From Lolium rigidum (lineage: Eukaryota > Streptophyta > Magnoliopsida > Poales > Poaceae): a stretch of DNA of 64,000 nt. The stretch lies in contig NC_061508.1 in the NCBI RefSeq assembly GCF_022539505.1, positions 269,396,736 to 269,460,735 on the forward strand, given 5' to 3'. The notes beneath the pieces are model-generated. The model saw nothing but the letters and a program-made list of their open reading frames with translations. It had not been told where the DNA came from and ran no database searches. The translations under genes were made by a program, and so were the position numbers. Positions 11,886-24,227 of the stretch are shown piece after piece (positions within the stretch are counted from its first letter, which is position 1; the number at the start of each line of letters is the position of its first letter).

Positions 11886-14800
11886 ATGTTTCCGCCCAAG
11901 GGGCCCAATCCCTACGGGCAGCAGCCACCCTACGGCGGGCAGCAATCCTACGGCGGCCAAATCGTACGTCTCTCGAAAAATCCTCTGATCTGGTGCCTAG
12001 CTATCGTATTCAGATGTGTGGCAGGTTCTCATCATGTATTTTTGCGCAGCCTGGTGGTAGTAGTGGATTTGGGGCCTCAGCAGCGGCAGGTGCCCGGGCC
12101 GGACAGGGGGCTGCTGGGCAGTACGGAGGGCCGTACGCGTCGGTGTATGGCACACAGCAGGTGGTTAACTAACTATAGTCTGTCAACATTTTTCGAAATT
12201 GGTCCTGCCTATGCCTGTGCAATTGTATTGGCCTCCTAATGCAGTTTCATTACTGTTACCTGTGTTAAGTACTTAAGTTGCTCTGTTAGTTATCATTTAT
12301 GCGATGTATGTAGATGAATGAAGGTTATTAGCTACCAGCTCAACGCCTTTGGAATGCGACATGTTAGTATAACTGTGCGTGCAGCTTTGTGCCGTCAGAA
12401 ATCTGATTTATCTGCATGGACATCTGAGGTGGAGGAAATCACTAGGTTTCACAGTGATGAGGAGGCTGGGCAGGATTATTGGTTCCAGCTCAAATGGATT
12501 TGCTCTCTAAACCCGAAGTAAAACTAAGGAATCCTCCTGGGCCTTAAAAGTCTTTGTTTATCCTTTACCTTGTCCACATGAAAAGCACTTAGTATCATGG
12601 CTTTCTGGAATGCATGCCTACATTTTTACGGAAGGTTCGGAAGGTCACAGGTTCTGTAGAGTGAACTAAATGGAAGTCTAAATAAAACCTAGGAATCGAG
12701 AATGCCCCCATGGAACAGTTGTACAAAATGAACATCAGACTGTACACACTCTAGACAAGCTGCACTTTCTGAAAGAAAAATATTAAGCTATCGCCCAACG
12801 TTTAGCGCATATGCCAATTTTGAGTGAATGATGCTATCGACCACCATGATCTCTTGATCCACACTATAACATTGCTCTGAAACTAGCTGTTCCTGGTCAC
12901 TTTTGGGCTTGCCAGGTAGTTTAAAGAAGCTGTTAATATGGGCTGATTGATCTTGTGTTGTCTGAAAGTAAATATATTTGCTTTCACGTATTATTTGTTG
13001 TATTTTGTGCATTTTTCATATTTAATACATTAAGCCATTTCAGCAGCAGTTTGTAGTTCATACCATGAAGACGGTAGGAAGTAATTTTGGTCAACCATTC
13101 ATATATTTTTTAGGCCTCGTCTCAATGTCAGCCCAAGTCTTTGTTTCAACTGTCTTGTATGTTTATTACTTTTTTCTATGGCTGGAGCTTCCTTTGCACC
13201 GTCTTTTTAGTTCCCAAGTGCGGTGACTGCTTCATGAGATTTTCGCATGATATCTTGACTGAATATCAATTTAATACTTTTTACAGGTTGGTGGACTTGG
13301 TGGCAAAGGTCCGGATTCTTCTAGTCATCCTAGCCTGCCAGCTCATCCAACTTCACTCTCTCAGGCATCCAAGTTCTCATCTGGACCTGCAGGGTCCAAC
13401 CTGGCAAGACCAAACGATGACTATATGGCTGTGCGTGGATATGCACAGAAGTTAGACCAGTATGGTACTGATTACACATCAGAGAGAAGAATGTATGGTG
13501 AACACTCAACTAATCTCGGCAGGAGAGATGGCCTTACTGATTTGGATAGAAGATATCCTGATCATATACCTGCAGGCCATCAGGTATATCACATATGCTC
13601 ACTTCTTTTTTGGCCCTTTTCTCTTTATTTATTTGACAAACTCATTTGTATGACCAACTTCTTTTACCACAGATTCATGACCGTGTGGAGCAGGTAGATT
13701 TCTTTTCTTCTTACAAAACTACATTCTGTCCCATTATAATGCCCTCTGTGATAGCTTATCGACGCTGTTAATTTTTTAGGGTTCAACTATGCGCCATCCG
13801 CCACTCCTGAAAGCGCAGCTACCTGTGTCTGATATGAGGTATGTTAGCTCACAGTCTGCTCATATAGGTTAATTTGTTCAGATTTTTGGTCCATATATGG
13901 TAGGCCATAATTACTCTCACTTTAAAAAGCGCATCTAATGAACGACTATGTGCATGTTCCAAGCATCTCTTCTTAAGTCAGTTTTGTTAATTACTTTTGT
14001 ATTCCACTGGTACTTCTAGAAAGCTAGGTCAGTAGTGATCCTTTGCGCGTTTATCACTGCAACAAAACATAGCACATGCACTGAGTAAAGTATGCATTTC
14101 TGGCAGACAAGCCGATTACTTTGCAGGAAGGTCCGCTACAATCCATCAAGAATCTCAGGAACTTGGTTCATACGGAAGGGCTGAAGCTGATCATCGCAAC
14201 TTGTCCATTCTTGGGAATGTTCCATATGGAGGACAACAGACATCTTCATTGTTGGCAGGAGCCCCTAGGACAAACATTGATAGCCTTGGCTATGGACAAG
14301 GATCATCAGGCAGTGGGTATGGGATGAGTCTGCCCCCTGGGCGTGACTATGCCTCGGGGAAAGGCCTTCTCCATCCATCTTCAGATTCTGATTACCGAGA
14401 CAGCATCTTACCCCGTGGACGTCCAGGCATATCCATGGTCGATGAACGTGCAATTGACCGGGTTGGTTATCGTCGTGAGCTGGAGCTAAGAGATGAGGAA
14501 CGTCGAAGGGATCTCTTGCTGGAAAGGGAAAAGGAGCTTGAACGGGAACGCGAACGGGACTTGCGAGACCTTCGAGACCGTGAAAGAGAAAGAGACCGTG
14601 AAAGAGAAAGAGAGCGTGAAAGGGAAAGGGACCGTGAAAGAATAAGGGAACGTGAAAGAGAAAGGGAGCGGGAGCGTGAAAGGGAACGCGAAAGAGAACG
14701 TCTTCGTGAACGCCGCGAGAAGGAGAGGGAGCGGAACAAGAAGCATGTAGCTGATTCAAGGCGAGAGCGCACTCCACCTAGAACCTCTGGCGATCGACGG

Positions 14801-17800
14801 CGTTCTTCTTCTGTTAGGTCTGAGAAGCCTTTGCGGCGACCTTCACCTCGGCGTGATGCTGTGCATAGGTGTCTCTATGTTCTCTAGCTTTGTGGATACA
14901 ATAGGATGCTGCTTCGTCTTTGCAGCCTTTTAAACTAACGCTTTGGTTTGTTGTCCTGAAGGCATCGTTCACCTATTAAAGAAATAAAGAGAGAATATAT
15001 ATGCAAGGTAAACGAACGGTTGTGTTTGTCACAGTGTTCTTGCAAAATCAATGATGATAATATAAATCCTTTACATGCCTACCTGATACACTCTGGTCTT
15101 CCTTGACTCTTGTCTATCCGTGCTCTTTGCAAACTTATATGCCCAAACTACACTCTGGTCTTCCTTGACTCTTGTCTATCCGTACTCTTTGCAAACTTAT
15201 ATGTCCAAACTCGGTGCTAGTATATCAGAGAAATTCTGCGTTCCACTTGTTCATCCATCTACACCAATCCTTGTTTTTGCCTTTCTAGCCATTCTCTCTT
15301 CTTTTAGCACCTGCCTGGAGGTCTCTGGTGCCTTATTATTCTGATATGAAAGCTTGAAGACCATTCACACCTCTCTACCCCCTTTATATGCAGATCTCAT
15401 TATATCATGCTAGATATGCAGTAGTTTTAGTTTGATGCCCAATAGGAACTCTATGCTAATTGGATTTTCTTTTGCAGGTTTTGCCATTTCGTTTGGTGGA
15501 TGATGAGAGAGACTGTTTATCTTTGACAAAAAGATATCCTAGGCTATCAGTTATTCCAGATTTTTCTAAGGTTGATATTCTATTCATGGCTGTTGCTGGT
15601 CAAAAGTTCAAAAATCAATGTTGAACAGTGGGCATTATAGATTGTTCTTGCTCATTTCATTGCCTTATTTGTGGCTTACTTGTTTTGTAGATTGTACTAA
15701 ATTGGGCTAAAGAAAGCCTAAATCTGTCTCTGCACACACCAGTGAGGTACTTGTTATTGGGATTACATAAGTAGATTTATGTAGTGTTATAGTTTTCTTG
15801 CTAAAATGTTCCTGTGCTTCCTATTAATGCTATTATTTTACTATGTTGCTGCTACAAAACAGTCTAGAGCATGCCATCTGTGAAGAGGATGATAAGACTG
15901 ATGAAAGCGCATTGGTATCTTCTGTGGAAACATCAATCACAAAGACCTCCGAAACCATTTGGAATGCAAAGGTGTTTTTCTAGAGTTGTGTTTATTTTAA
16001 GTACTCCCTCCGTCCATAAATAGATGCCAAAGATTTGTCTAAATTCGGATGTATCTATACACTAAATTGTGGCTAGATACATTCAAATTTAGACAAACTT
16101 TTGGCATCTATTTATGGACAGAGGTAGTATTATTATGAGTAGGAGCTCTGGTGATAAGTTTAGAGAGTGACAGTTTGATTGACTCATGTTGTTGCGTAGT
16201 TTATTGAGTTGCACATGTTGTATGAATTATGCCATGTATTATATTAAGTTGTAGCTGTTTCGAGTAGTTGAGAGTGTTAATTTGAGTGACTTGTGTCATT
16301 ATACATGGTTGTCAATCTCCTTAGAAATGTGGTACTCCCTCCGGTTCATATTAATTGACTCTAATATGGATGTATCTACACACATTTCAGTTCTAGATAC
16401 ATCCATATTGGAGTCAATTAATATGAATCGGAGGGTGTATTGTTTTAGGCATTAGTACTCATGTTTGTTGAAAGTTTTGCTTGCAAGTATATAAAATGCA
16501 ATCTTTTCTGCTGTCCTGTGCTATCCAAGGGTGCTCTGATGGTCTTCCCCTGGGTCATGCTTGCCACTTGAGTAAATATTTTGGTTGGATAAGTTTGAAT
16601 TGCGTGGAAAATATGTTCCATTGTGTGGAAAAAATGTTTGCATTGCATTGCGACACTCAGACATTCCAGAAGATCAAATTTATGCATATGTAGAAAGTGT
16701 TGCATTACCATGATTTATATGTCTGCATGTAGTCTGATGCTGTGCCAGGATCATAGTACCAACCGCTAATCTTTGCAACACCTTTTACATATGGAACACT
16801 TCTTTGTTGGTAACTGTGGATAAAAATTACCTGATATTGATGCCATGGTTGAGTATTTTGCTTATCCAACATTGTGAAAGATCACAAGTCTTCATTGGAT
16901 AGACATTGACATGATTTTTGTGTTGTACACTTTTAAGTAATTCAAAAAACATTGCAAAGAAAAAGACCATCTTAAGTTGGTTGGACATAGAAGCACTTCA
17001 GTTATGCTGTCTGTACCTCCTGTAATATAAGATGTTACAATCAATTACAATATAAATTGCTTGTAATCATAACATCTTATATTATGGGTCAGAGGGAGCA
17101 ACTCTTAACATTTTGAAATGATTTTCAGCTGTGTGTTTACATATATGGTCATGTACTTATGTGCAGGTACTTCTGATGAGTGGTATGAGCAATGGTGCCT
17201 TTGCTGACATAACGTCAATGAGAAGTACCGAGGAAAGAGTGGTGCACTTGAACAATATCTTAAAATTTGCTGTATTCAAGAAGGACCGTTCACTTCTTGC
17301 TATTGGTGGCCCTTGGAATGCAGCACTTGATGGTGGAGATCCATTGGTTGATTGTTCTTGCTTGATTCAAACCGCCATCAGGTCTGCCTTCATCATTAAG
17401 TAAGTTACCATGGATAACTTGCAACTCTACTAACTCTACTTCTTGGACAGACATGTGAAGGAACTGGTTCAAGTTGATTTATCTAATTGTACCAGTTGGA
17501 ATCGTTTTCTCGAGGTAACATCTGAGTCTATCTCTCAACACTTGCTAGGAACTGTATTTGTTGAAATTCTTTTGAAGGAAAACAGCATCCTTTCATCAGG
17601 TTCCTTTTATTTAAGTGATCATTACTGGATGTATTTCTGGAAAGGAAAAGTGCAAAACACATCTATTCCTATTTACTTGGTTGTGGTCTTGCCAAATTGG
17701 TGTTCTGGATCTGATATTTTAAATCCGAAACAATGTTTGGAGTCCATAACGCCCAGGAGAAAGCGTCGGTGATAAAAGAACTAGTCCCTCCTGGTTGTGG

Positions 17801-20800
17801 GGTTTGCTATTTTTCGAGGCTTCTTCCTAATTTCTTTGATTTTTCTAGCTATTTGTGCTTTAAAGTCCCCCTCTGATCCCACATGTCATAAAGGGTATGT
17901 TTGCTAACTGGCGGAATATCAGACTTTGTGACTGGTACTGACCAGTTGCAAGTGCGATATCAATATCTGTCGTGTTGGCTCTTCTGTCGGATAAGATGAT
18001 AGCATTTACCCCAATAATAAAGCCCATTCGCTTGACAATACATGTTCCCTGAAATATTATTGCTGAAGTCATCATCATAATGTTATTTTTGATGTAGTCA
18101 TCATCATAATGTAAGACATGTATTAATACTGCAGGTCCATTACAACAGATATGGCAATGATGGACTGTTCAGTCACAAAGAAATTACTGTACTGTTTGTG
18201 CCAAACCTGTCGGAATGCGTGCCTTCAGTGGATATATGGAAGAACAATTGGATTGCATACCGAAAATCAAAGACAGAAAGGGAGCAGCTGACTATGAAGA
18301 AAGAAAAGGTAAATTTGTGGTTACTATTACATACAACATACATTGTTTTCTGCTTAATCAGCAGCACTAGAAGTTCTGACTTCCTGTTGCTCTTCAGAAC
18401 CCAGATGATCCAAAGGAGCAGAAGCAAGGTGTGAATGATGCTCACTTATCTTTTACTACCTTCTCCTTGTATGATGATGCACAAATAAATTGATCCTTAT
18501 TTATTTCTCAATAATATTAGGGGAGCCAAGCGAGGCTAAAAGTTCAAATGACGATCAATTGAAGGATGGTGATATTGCTGCCAAAATTGAGAAAGTTGAT
18601 GCTGATATGGAACAGCAGGGCAAAGATGGAGATACCAATCTTGCTGGTAATGATGGGGAGAATCTTGATAAAGTTGGGGAGCAAGTTGAGAAGATGGTGG
18701 GGGTTGTTGAAGGAAACACTTCTGGCGACGCTTCTGTTGACCATGTTACTGAGGATAAAAAGCCCATGAAAAAGAAAATAATAAAAAAAGTTGTGAAAGT
18801 TGTTCGAAAAAAGCCAGCTGGTGAGACTTCGGTGGATAAATCGCCTCAGGTTGGCAAGGATGCTGTAGCAGAAACTCCAGGTGAAACCGCTGAAAAACAC
18901 ATTGAACCGAAGATTGAGGATGTTGGGAAAGAGCAGGCCGGGTCTGGCATCAGTCAGCAGCCTGAGGCCAAGAAATCTGGTAAGAAGAAGGTAATTCGAA
19001 GGGTTATTAAAAGAAAAGTACCTGCTTCAGCGTCCGAGTCAACTGCCCTTGCTGCACCTGCTGAAACAAGTAAACAAGAAGTAGAAGTTCAACCGGAGAA
19101 GAATGATGAAGACCTCACTGATGCTGGGAATTCACAGACTAAGCTGGAAGAGGGATTGAAAACTCCTCCTGAAGATATCTCAAATCAGAAGAAAGAAGAA
19201 GGATTGAAAACTCCTGTTGAAGATACCTCAAATCAGAAGAAAGAACAGGAGCTGGAGGTGAAGGGACACATATTGACTGATGATCAAAAGTCAAATGTAG
19301 ATACGGTCAACCAGCAGGAAGCTGTGGACCAAAAAGATGCAAAAGTTGATGAAAAAAATGGAAAGAATGACAAGAAAAAGGATGATAATGAAAAAAAGGA
19401 TACAGACCAGAAGGTGGACTCAAAGAAAAAGTCACCCAATGACATTAAAGAAAAGAAGAAGTCCGACGAACCTCCGAAGCATCCAGGATTTATTCTTCAG
19501 GCCAAAAAGAGCAAAGAATATAAAGTATGCTTACTGTGCTATAACTCAAACATGGTCTTATTAGTTGCCGATGTGATCTTATTGAATGATTTTTATTTGC
19601 AGCTCCGTTCAACATCCCTTTCATTGGATGGCCTCCTGGACTACACCGCCAATGATACAGAGGAGTCGGTATTTGAGGTCCATATTCTGCTCTGGCTTTT
19701 GTAATCATCATTTGCTAATTATCATTACAAAGGATTGCTACCTCTGTGCTTTTGTACTTTTCATTACTACTCCTTCCGTCTTGTAATATATAAGATGTTT
19801 TACAACCAATTACACCTATATTGGGACCATAACACTTTTCAAAGAATTCTTAATGAATTCATTGCTTTCAAGGTAGTGTTCATCTGACACTGATGATTGA
19901 TCTGTTATTCTTTTTTTCTTTTTCAGCTTTCTTTGTTTGCTGAATCATTCAGTGAAATGCTTCAATACAGAATGGGTTGTGTGATATTGTCTTTTCTTGA
20001 GGTAAACTCCTTGAGCTGTATCTATGCGTTGTTAGTTTAGAGTGTTTTTATTTCTGCTTTTCTCATTTGGAACTATCTTCTGACACCACTTTTGTTGATT
20101 TTCTCATTCAAATGTATACTCCTTTGAGTTGTAGTCTAGTATATCCTTAACCCCTCTACCACTGGTTCCCAAAAGTAAGTCAACTTCCATCTAACTTTGA
20201 AATTTGGTATCAGAGTATGCTTGCAAGAAAATGTGCAGTAATGGTCATAAACTGAGAATCCAACTTCATTATGCTGATTTTCTTGCCAAACTTAGGACAA
20301 TTGTTCGCTGGTAATGGTCCAAATTTTGATTGGAAGTTGTAGCTCGATAGGTCATGGTAATTCTGTCTTTCCCTTGTTTTAGTGGAGTGTGTAAAGAGTA
20401 GAATAATAAAATTGCAAAAAAGGCGAACTAATTAAAAAGATTTGATTTTTATTTTCCCACATGGCCTTTCTATCTTTCTAATCGAATTTTAGGATTCAAA
20501 AGAAAACGGCTAGAATTTACTTCTAGTATATATACTCCTATAGAAGCAGCCACATCCAGAGGTTTTGGCAGTGATCTGTTTTCACTTTTCTCATTTACTT
20601 TGTTTTGTCTTCACAGAAACTTTACAGGCAGTATGTTATGAAGAGGAACCAACGTAAGCGCGAAAGAGAGGAAGATTTAAAGAAGGAATCTGCAGAGAAG
20701 CGACTCAAGACAACTGATGATAACCTAACTAGGAGTACATCAGTGAATCCAGGTAAAAATGATGAAATAACAAAGGAGGGTGGTGAAAAGATAATTACAG

Positions 20801-22827
20801 ACAATGCAGTAGCTGCCCATGAGGGACAGATAAAAGAGGGTGACAAGAAGATGAGTACAGATCACCCAGAGGCTGCCCATGACGAACTGATAAAAGAGGG
20901 CGAGGAAAAGACTGGCACAGACCATTCAGCAGCTGCCCGTGATGAACCTGAAGCTGATGTGAAAATGGAGGATGAGGATCCTGAATATGAAGAAGACCCT
21001 GAAGAAGTAGAAATGTATGAAGGCGATGAGGACATGGATGAAGCTAGTGCTGAAGGGCTGGTAGAAGCACAGGTTATATTCTATACGCTTTTCACCATGC
21101 ATAATTTCATTCATAACAGTAGGAATGCTTGTCGGTTCGTTGTCCATCTTCCATCTCACGCAAAATTTACTTAGGCTTAACCACTAGTTTTCAAAAAATT
21201 ATATTTTCAAATATGGAAGTATAGCTTTGTACGCGTCGTTCATATCCAGTTAGTTTCAACAGAAGTAAATGGGTAATGGGAAAACGTGAACAAACCTCTC
21301 TAACTATGCCCCTAACTATTTAAGTATTGGATTTGTCAAGTGAAAGTAGTATCATACGAATTTCCATGAAAAGTATTTTCTAATATTATAATTTTGTATC
21401 ATTTTACTAATGTCTTATGATTAAAGTTGTATCCATATGTTGGAAGCTGCACATGTCCAAAACAGCACCTATTTGTGACAGGGTGTACTAGTGGGATGAA
21501 AAGTTTTCCCTTGTTTTCACATGCAACTTTCAGTTTTATTTAATGATTTATGTGATGTGAAACTAATTATATGCAAACTGTGCTTATTGTGGCACTTAAT
21601 TTTCCTCTTCTGCAGAATGAGGATAAGTCGAATGAAAGAGAAACCAAGCCAGAAGATGTAAGTCCAAAAGATGATGGAAACAGGACAACAGAGAATCTAA
21701 AGTTGGAAAATGTGGATGAAAAATCTGCTTTAGGAGAGGACAAACAGTCTGTAGCAGAGAAAGGAGATTTGAAAGAAGTTGGAGAAAAGTCACTTGGGAA
21801 GGAGGGAAAGACGTCTGTATCACAAAAGGGAGATTCAGCAAAACATGAGGTGGTTGATAAGGACCTGTTGCAGGTATTTTTGCTGCTGTATAGAAGTGGT
21901 TAAATGAGTTAAAACTCTGTCTGTTACATGCATATGTTTATTGCTAACATATGATCTTTTCTTTGTCTTTAGGCTTTTAGGTACTTTGACCAAAACAGAG
22001 TTGGTTATATAAAGGTATTGTAACAAGCAACACCATTGTTCTTTTGAAAGTGATTCCTCAATTATGTACATGAGGTTGCATTATTCTTAATCTTTTACAA
22101 ACGCAGGTGGATGATTTAAGGTGCATCCTTCACAACTTGGGGAAATTTTTATCCAATAGGGATGTGAAGGTCAGTTGCTTCATTTTGTCAACTGAATTAC
22201 ATACTATTTGTTGTAATCATATCTTCTGAAGCTTGTTATTTATCTACGAACTGGTCTTTTGAAGTTCCACCATTACATCTGCCACCTCTTGCCCATATGA
22301 ATTGCATTGATGTCCTTAAAGATACGAAGGTTCATATACCATTTACCAGTCCTATTCTCGGCTCCATGTGGATACTCTTTAAATTTGGTTTGCCCGCTGG
22401 AGGTAGGCAAGCTTAGCTTGATATTGCACGGCCACACCCTCGGTTTGTTATAGGTTACTAATAACGAGATTAGAATGGGAATAAAGGGAAGGTGTATTTA
22501 TCAATTCAGTATACCTGCACCTTTTGCATAAAAGCACCGTGAGCTTAACATTTAGTCCTTCATTTGTAAGACTTGAGCTTCTGGTCAAATACTTGTTGCG
22601 GCTGTATTGTTGCATAGACGATATAGTTTTCACCTATTGAAAAAATCACCAACTATTCCTGTTGTGATGGCATATGCTCATTGGTTGGATATTTCTCATG
22701 GGTGTCTGAACGCTGGTGTGTTGTATGCTGTGTGCAGGACATGGTTCAAATTGCTCTTGCTGAGAGCAATTCTGCAAGGGATGGTCGCATTATCTACACA
22801 AAGCTTGTGAAGAAAGTTGACTCCTGA
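11886..22827 (+). CDS. RSA1: RSA1/EMB1579-like nuclear protein (CCAR1/DBC1 family), 22 exons, 1392 aa
   Basis: Exons: 11886-11963, 12050-12160, 13287-13583, 13673-13693, 13780-13838, 14107-14868, 14962-15007, 15478-15570, 15691-15746, 15863-15971, 17167-17381, 17451-17514, 18135-18308, 18398-18428, 18521-19524, 19603-19677, 19927-20001, 20617-21072, 21616-21873, 21973-22014, 22107-22169, 22738-22827. All introns are GT-AG and all phases join, giving 4179 nt without a stop. Visible regions are a Gly/Gln/Tyr-rich N-terminus (1-60), an Arg-Glu/Arg-Asp repeat (about 318-405), a DBC1/CARP1 inactive-Nudix-like region (about 545-690), a Lys/Glu-rich linker (700-1020), a LAIKA-like segment (about 1025-1100), an acidic repeat region (1100-1328) and one EF-hand loop, D1334-D1345 (DQNRVGYIKVDD, unusual Val at position 5 and Asp at 12). 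Arabidopsis RSA1 is a nuclear Ca-binding protein needed for salt tolerance, and as EMB1579 affects transcription and splicing. The name rests on recognition; intron boundaries are predictions. Confidence 0.88.
14520..14725 (+). repeat. In-frame hexanucleotide repeat encoding Arg-Glu dipeptides
   Basis: Exon 6 of the RSA1-like gene carries an imperfect CGTGAAAGRGAA-type repeat that encodes alternating Arg and Glu with occasional Asp. The antisense strand stays open and reads Ser/Leu or Phe-rich sequence, which is a shadow. RE/RD repeats are common in splicing-related proteins; length variation between accessions would be expected. Confidence 0.85.
16004..16127. mobile_element. Stowaway MITE (124 bp) in intron 10, TA target site
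   Basis: TA-flanked inverted repeats: CTCCCTCCGTCCATAAATAG on the left and reverse-complement right end CTACCTCTGTCCATAAATAG. The whole element folds into one long hairpin. Tc1/mariner-type MITE. Confidence 0.9.
16335..16437. mobile_element. Stowaway MITE (103 bp) in intron 10, TA target site
   Basis: TA-flanked. Left end CTCCCTCCGGTTCATATTAA; the right end in reverse complement is CACCCTCCGATTCATATTAA. Near-perfect hairpin, different subfamily from the copy 200 bp upstream. Confidence 0.9.
16438..17015. other. Remaining intron 10 sequence
   Basis: AT-rich intron between two Stowaway copies. Short open frames on both strands (16445-16711) have no recognisable product. Confidence 0.5.
17016..17098. 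mobile_element. Short decayed Stowaway MITE in intron 10
   Basis: CTCCTGTAATATAAGATGTT is matched by AACATCTTATATTATGGGTC and AGAGGGAG on the other side. TA precedes the left end; the right flank is CA, so the target duplication has mutated. Confidence 0.7.
19155..19250 (+). repeat. Two-copy in-frame tandem repeat, exon 15
   Basis: A 48-bp unit encoding EGLKTPxEDxSNQKKE occurs twice in succession in the charged linker of the RSA1-like protein, separated by a few substitutions. Confidence 0.8.
19770..19850. mobile_element. Half Stowaway MITE in intron 16
   Basis: TA followed by CTCCTTCCGTCTTGTAATAT gives a left end related to the copy at 17016. The sequence then diverges and no right terminal repeat is found, so the element is truncated. 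Confidence 0.5.
20779..20945 (+). repeat. Three-copy in-frame repeat, exon 18
   Basis: A roughly 60-bp unit encoding (I/K)EGxEKxxTDxxxAAHDE is present three times. Copies end in AAHEGQ, AAHDEL and AARDEP. It lies in the acidic region before the EF-hand. Confidence 0.75.
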
Positions 22828-23070
22828 TCTGGACCTGGATTGACCCTGGCAGCCCGTTGAGATGATGGAACTTATTCTCGAGACTTCTTGACGATGATGA
22901 GTGGAAAGTCAGCCATGGTGAATAGTAGTAGTGATTTACTTAGTTACTTCCATTTTGTTTGAATGGTTACCTGATCATGAACCTAGCAACATAGTATTGT
23001 TTGTATGTTGACCTACTAGGGAATTTTCATTAGACTTCTTGCGCACAACATGACTTGGAAATAAAAGTTT
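22828..23070 (+). terminator. 3' UTR and poly(A) signal of the RSA1-like gene
   Basis: After the TGA at 22825-22827 an AATAAA hexamer occurs at 23060-23065, inside GGAAATAAAAG. Cleavage would fall shortly downstream. The same block recurs in the duplicated copy at an exact offset of 3864. Confidence 0.6.
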
Positions 23071-23479
23071 GTTCGTACTCTATTTTCGATTTTGTCTTGC
23101 ATCTCACGTTAAATCTTTCATCTACTGTGGTAGAGTCCTCAGGAATAGCGCGTCATAGGCCGTTGCATGCGACTTCTTCTAGTCATCTTGGTTAATTTCC
23201 TTCACCCTAAATAGACTGCTTCGCAGACCAAGTAGTGCCCTCTTATGTTGCATGGTCCACCATTCACCGATGGATGTTTAGCCGAATAGGAAACAGTACG
23301 AATTTTGTCCTTGTTCCGTGTTACGCCAGCCACATCTCTCTAGGCCGTCTGTTGTGAAAATCAAAATAAAATAAGAGCATGGAATAACATGTAATATCAA
23401 TCTGTATCCTATTTGGGATATGTGTAATAGTAATAACTAAACTATATAAAAGAAGGTAGCAACAAACAAGTTTAGAATG

Positions 23480-23800
23480 TTTGGCACATGGGTACCAATG
23501 TTCACTTCACTTTTACATTTTTGAAAATTTTAAAACTTCATGCTTCTATGTCTTCAAAAATTATGACGCTAAATATATAGAGAGAGATATACATAAGTGT
23601 ATGCAAAAAAAATCCCATTAATTCTTTTTGTATTTTCCAAAATTTAAAGTACTTTTTAACAGAAATTTGTTGCCTACACTCCTCCTATACATATTTGTCT
23701 ATATATTTAAGGCCATAATTTTAGAGACATAGAAGTGTGAGGTTTTGGAATTTTTAAAAATCTAAAAGTGAAGGGAGCATTGGTGCTCATGGACACCAAA
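23480..23800. mobile_element. MITE with long (about 70 bp) inverted repeats, copy A
   Basis: The left arm starts TTTGGCACATGGGTACCAATG. The right arm in reverse complement starts TTTGGTGTCCATGAGCACCA, and homology continues into CACTTTTA.ATTTTT. The same element sits in copy B at 27330-27646, so it predates the duplication. The family is not identified. Confidence 0.6.
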
Positions 23801-23861
23801 TCCCGTCCCCAAACAAATTCCATATTTTAATACAGTCAGACCGAGCTGCCAACTGTGAGGA

Positions 23862-24019
23862 CCTGTTTAGTTATTTCTCTCCCCAAGAGGGTTAGAGTAG
23901 ATTGGACAGGATTAGGAAATTTTGACTTGCGGGGGATCCAATCCACGCCAATTTCTTTTGATCCTTTTTTTAAAAATAAATTTTGATCCCTTTCAACCCT
24001 ATCTAAACCGAAGCCTGAT
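23862..24019. mobile_element. MITE-like insertion present only in copy A
   Basis: Copy B has the uninterrupted site CTGTGAGGATTTGC. In copy A, AGGA is repeated on both sides of a 158-bp segment starting CCTGTTTAGTTATTTCTC and ending CTAAACCGAAGCCTGAT. The ends are weakly inverted (TTTAG near each). The empty site in copy B is direct evidence of insertion after the duplication. Confidence 0.65.
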
Positions 24020-24227
24020 AGGATTTGCTACCCACTGGGTTCGTTCCCCACCGGATTCCGGCCGTTCGAATTATCTTCTGAACACACTGAGCGAGTCAGT
24101 CGGCCATGATAGGTACATATGCAAACAGTGATGGTTGTACGATTCTGAGGCATGGGCAGTATTAAGATGTACCCCAATGCCAGGCAATGTTTATGCTTTC
24201 TTTTAGCTCGCGTTGTTGTTTGAACAA

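Noticed and set aside
13100..13135. Possible extra exon of the RSA1-like gene after TTTTTTAG
   Set aside because: No GT donor follows in a useful frame, and exon 2 joins exon 3 in phase without it.
14265..14777. Antisense open frames rich in Ser/Arg/Leu or Phe
   Set aside because: They mirror the Arg-Glu repeat of exon 6 of the RSA1-like gene.
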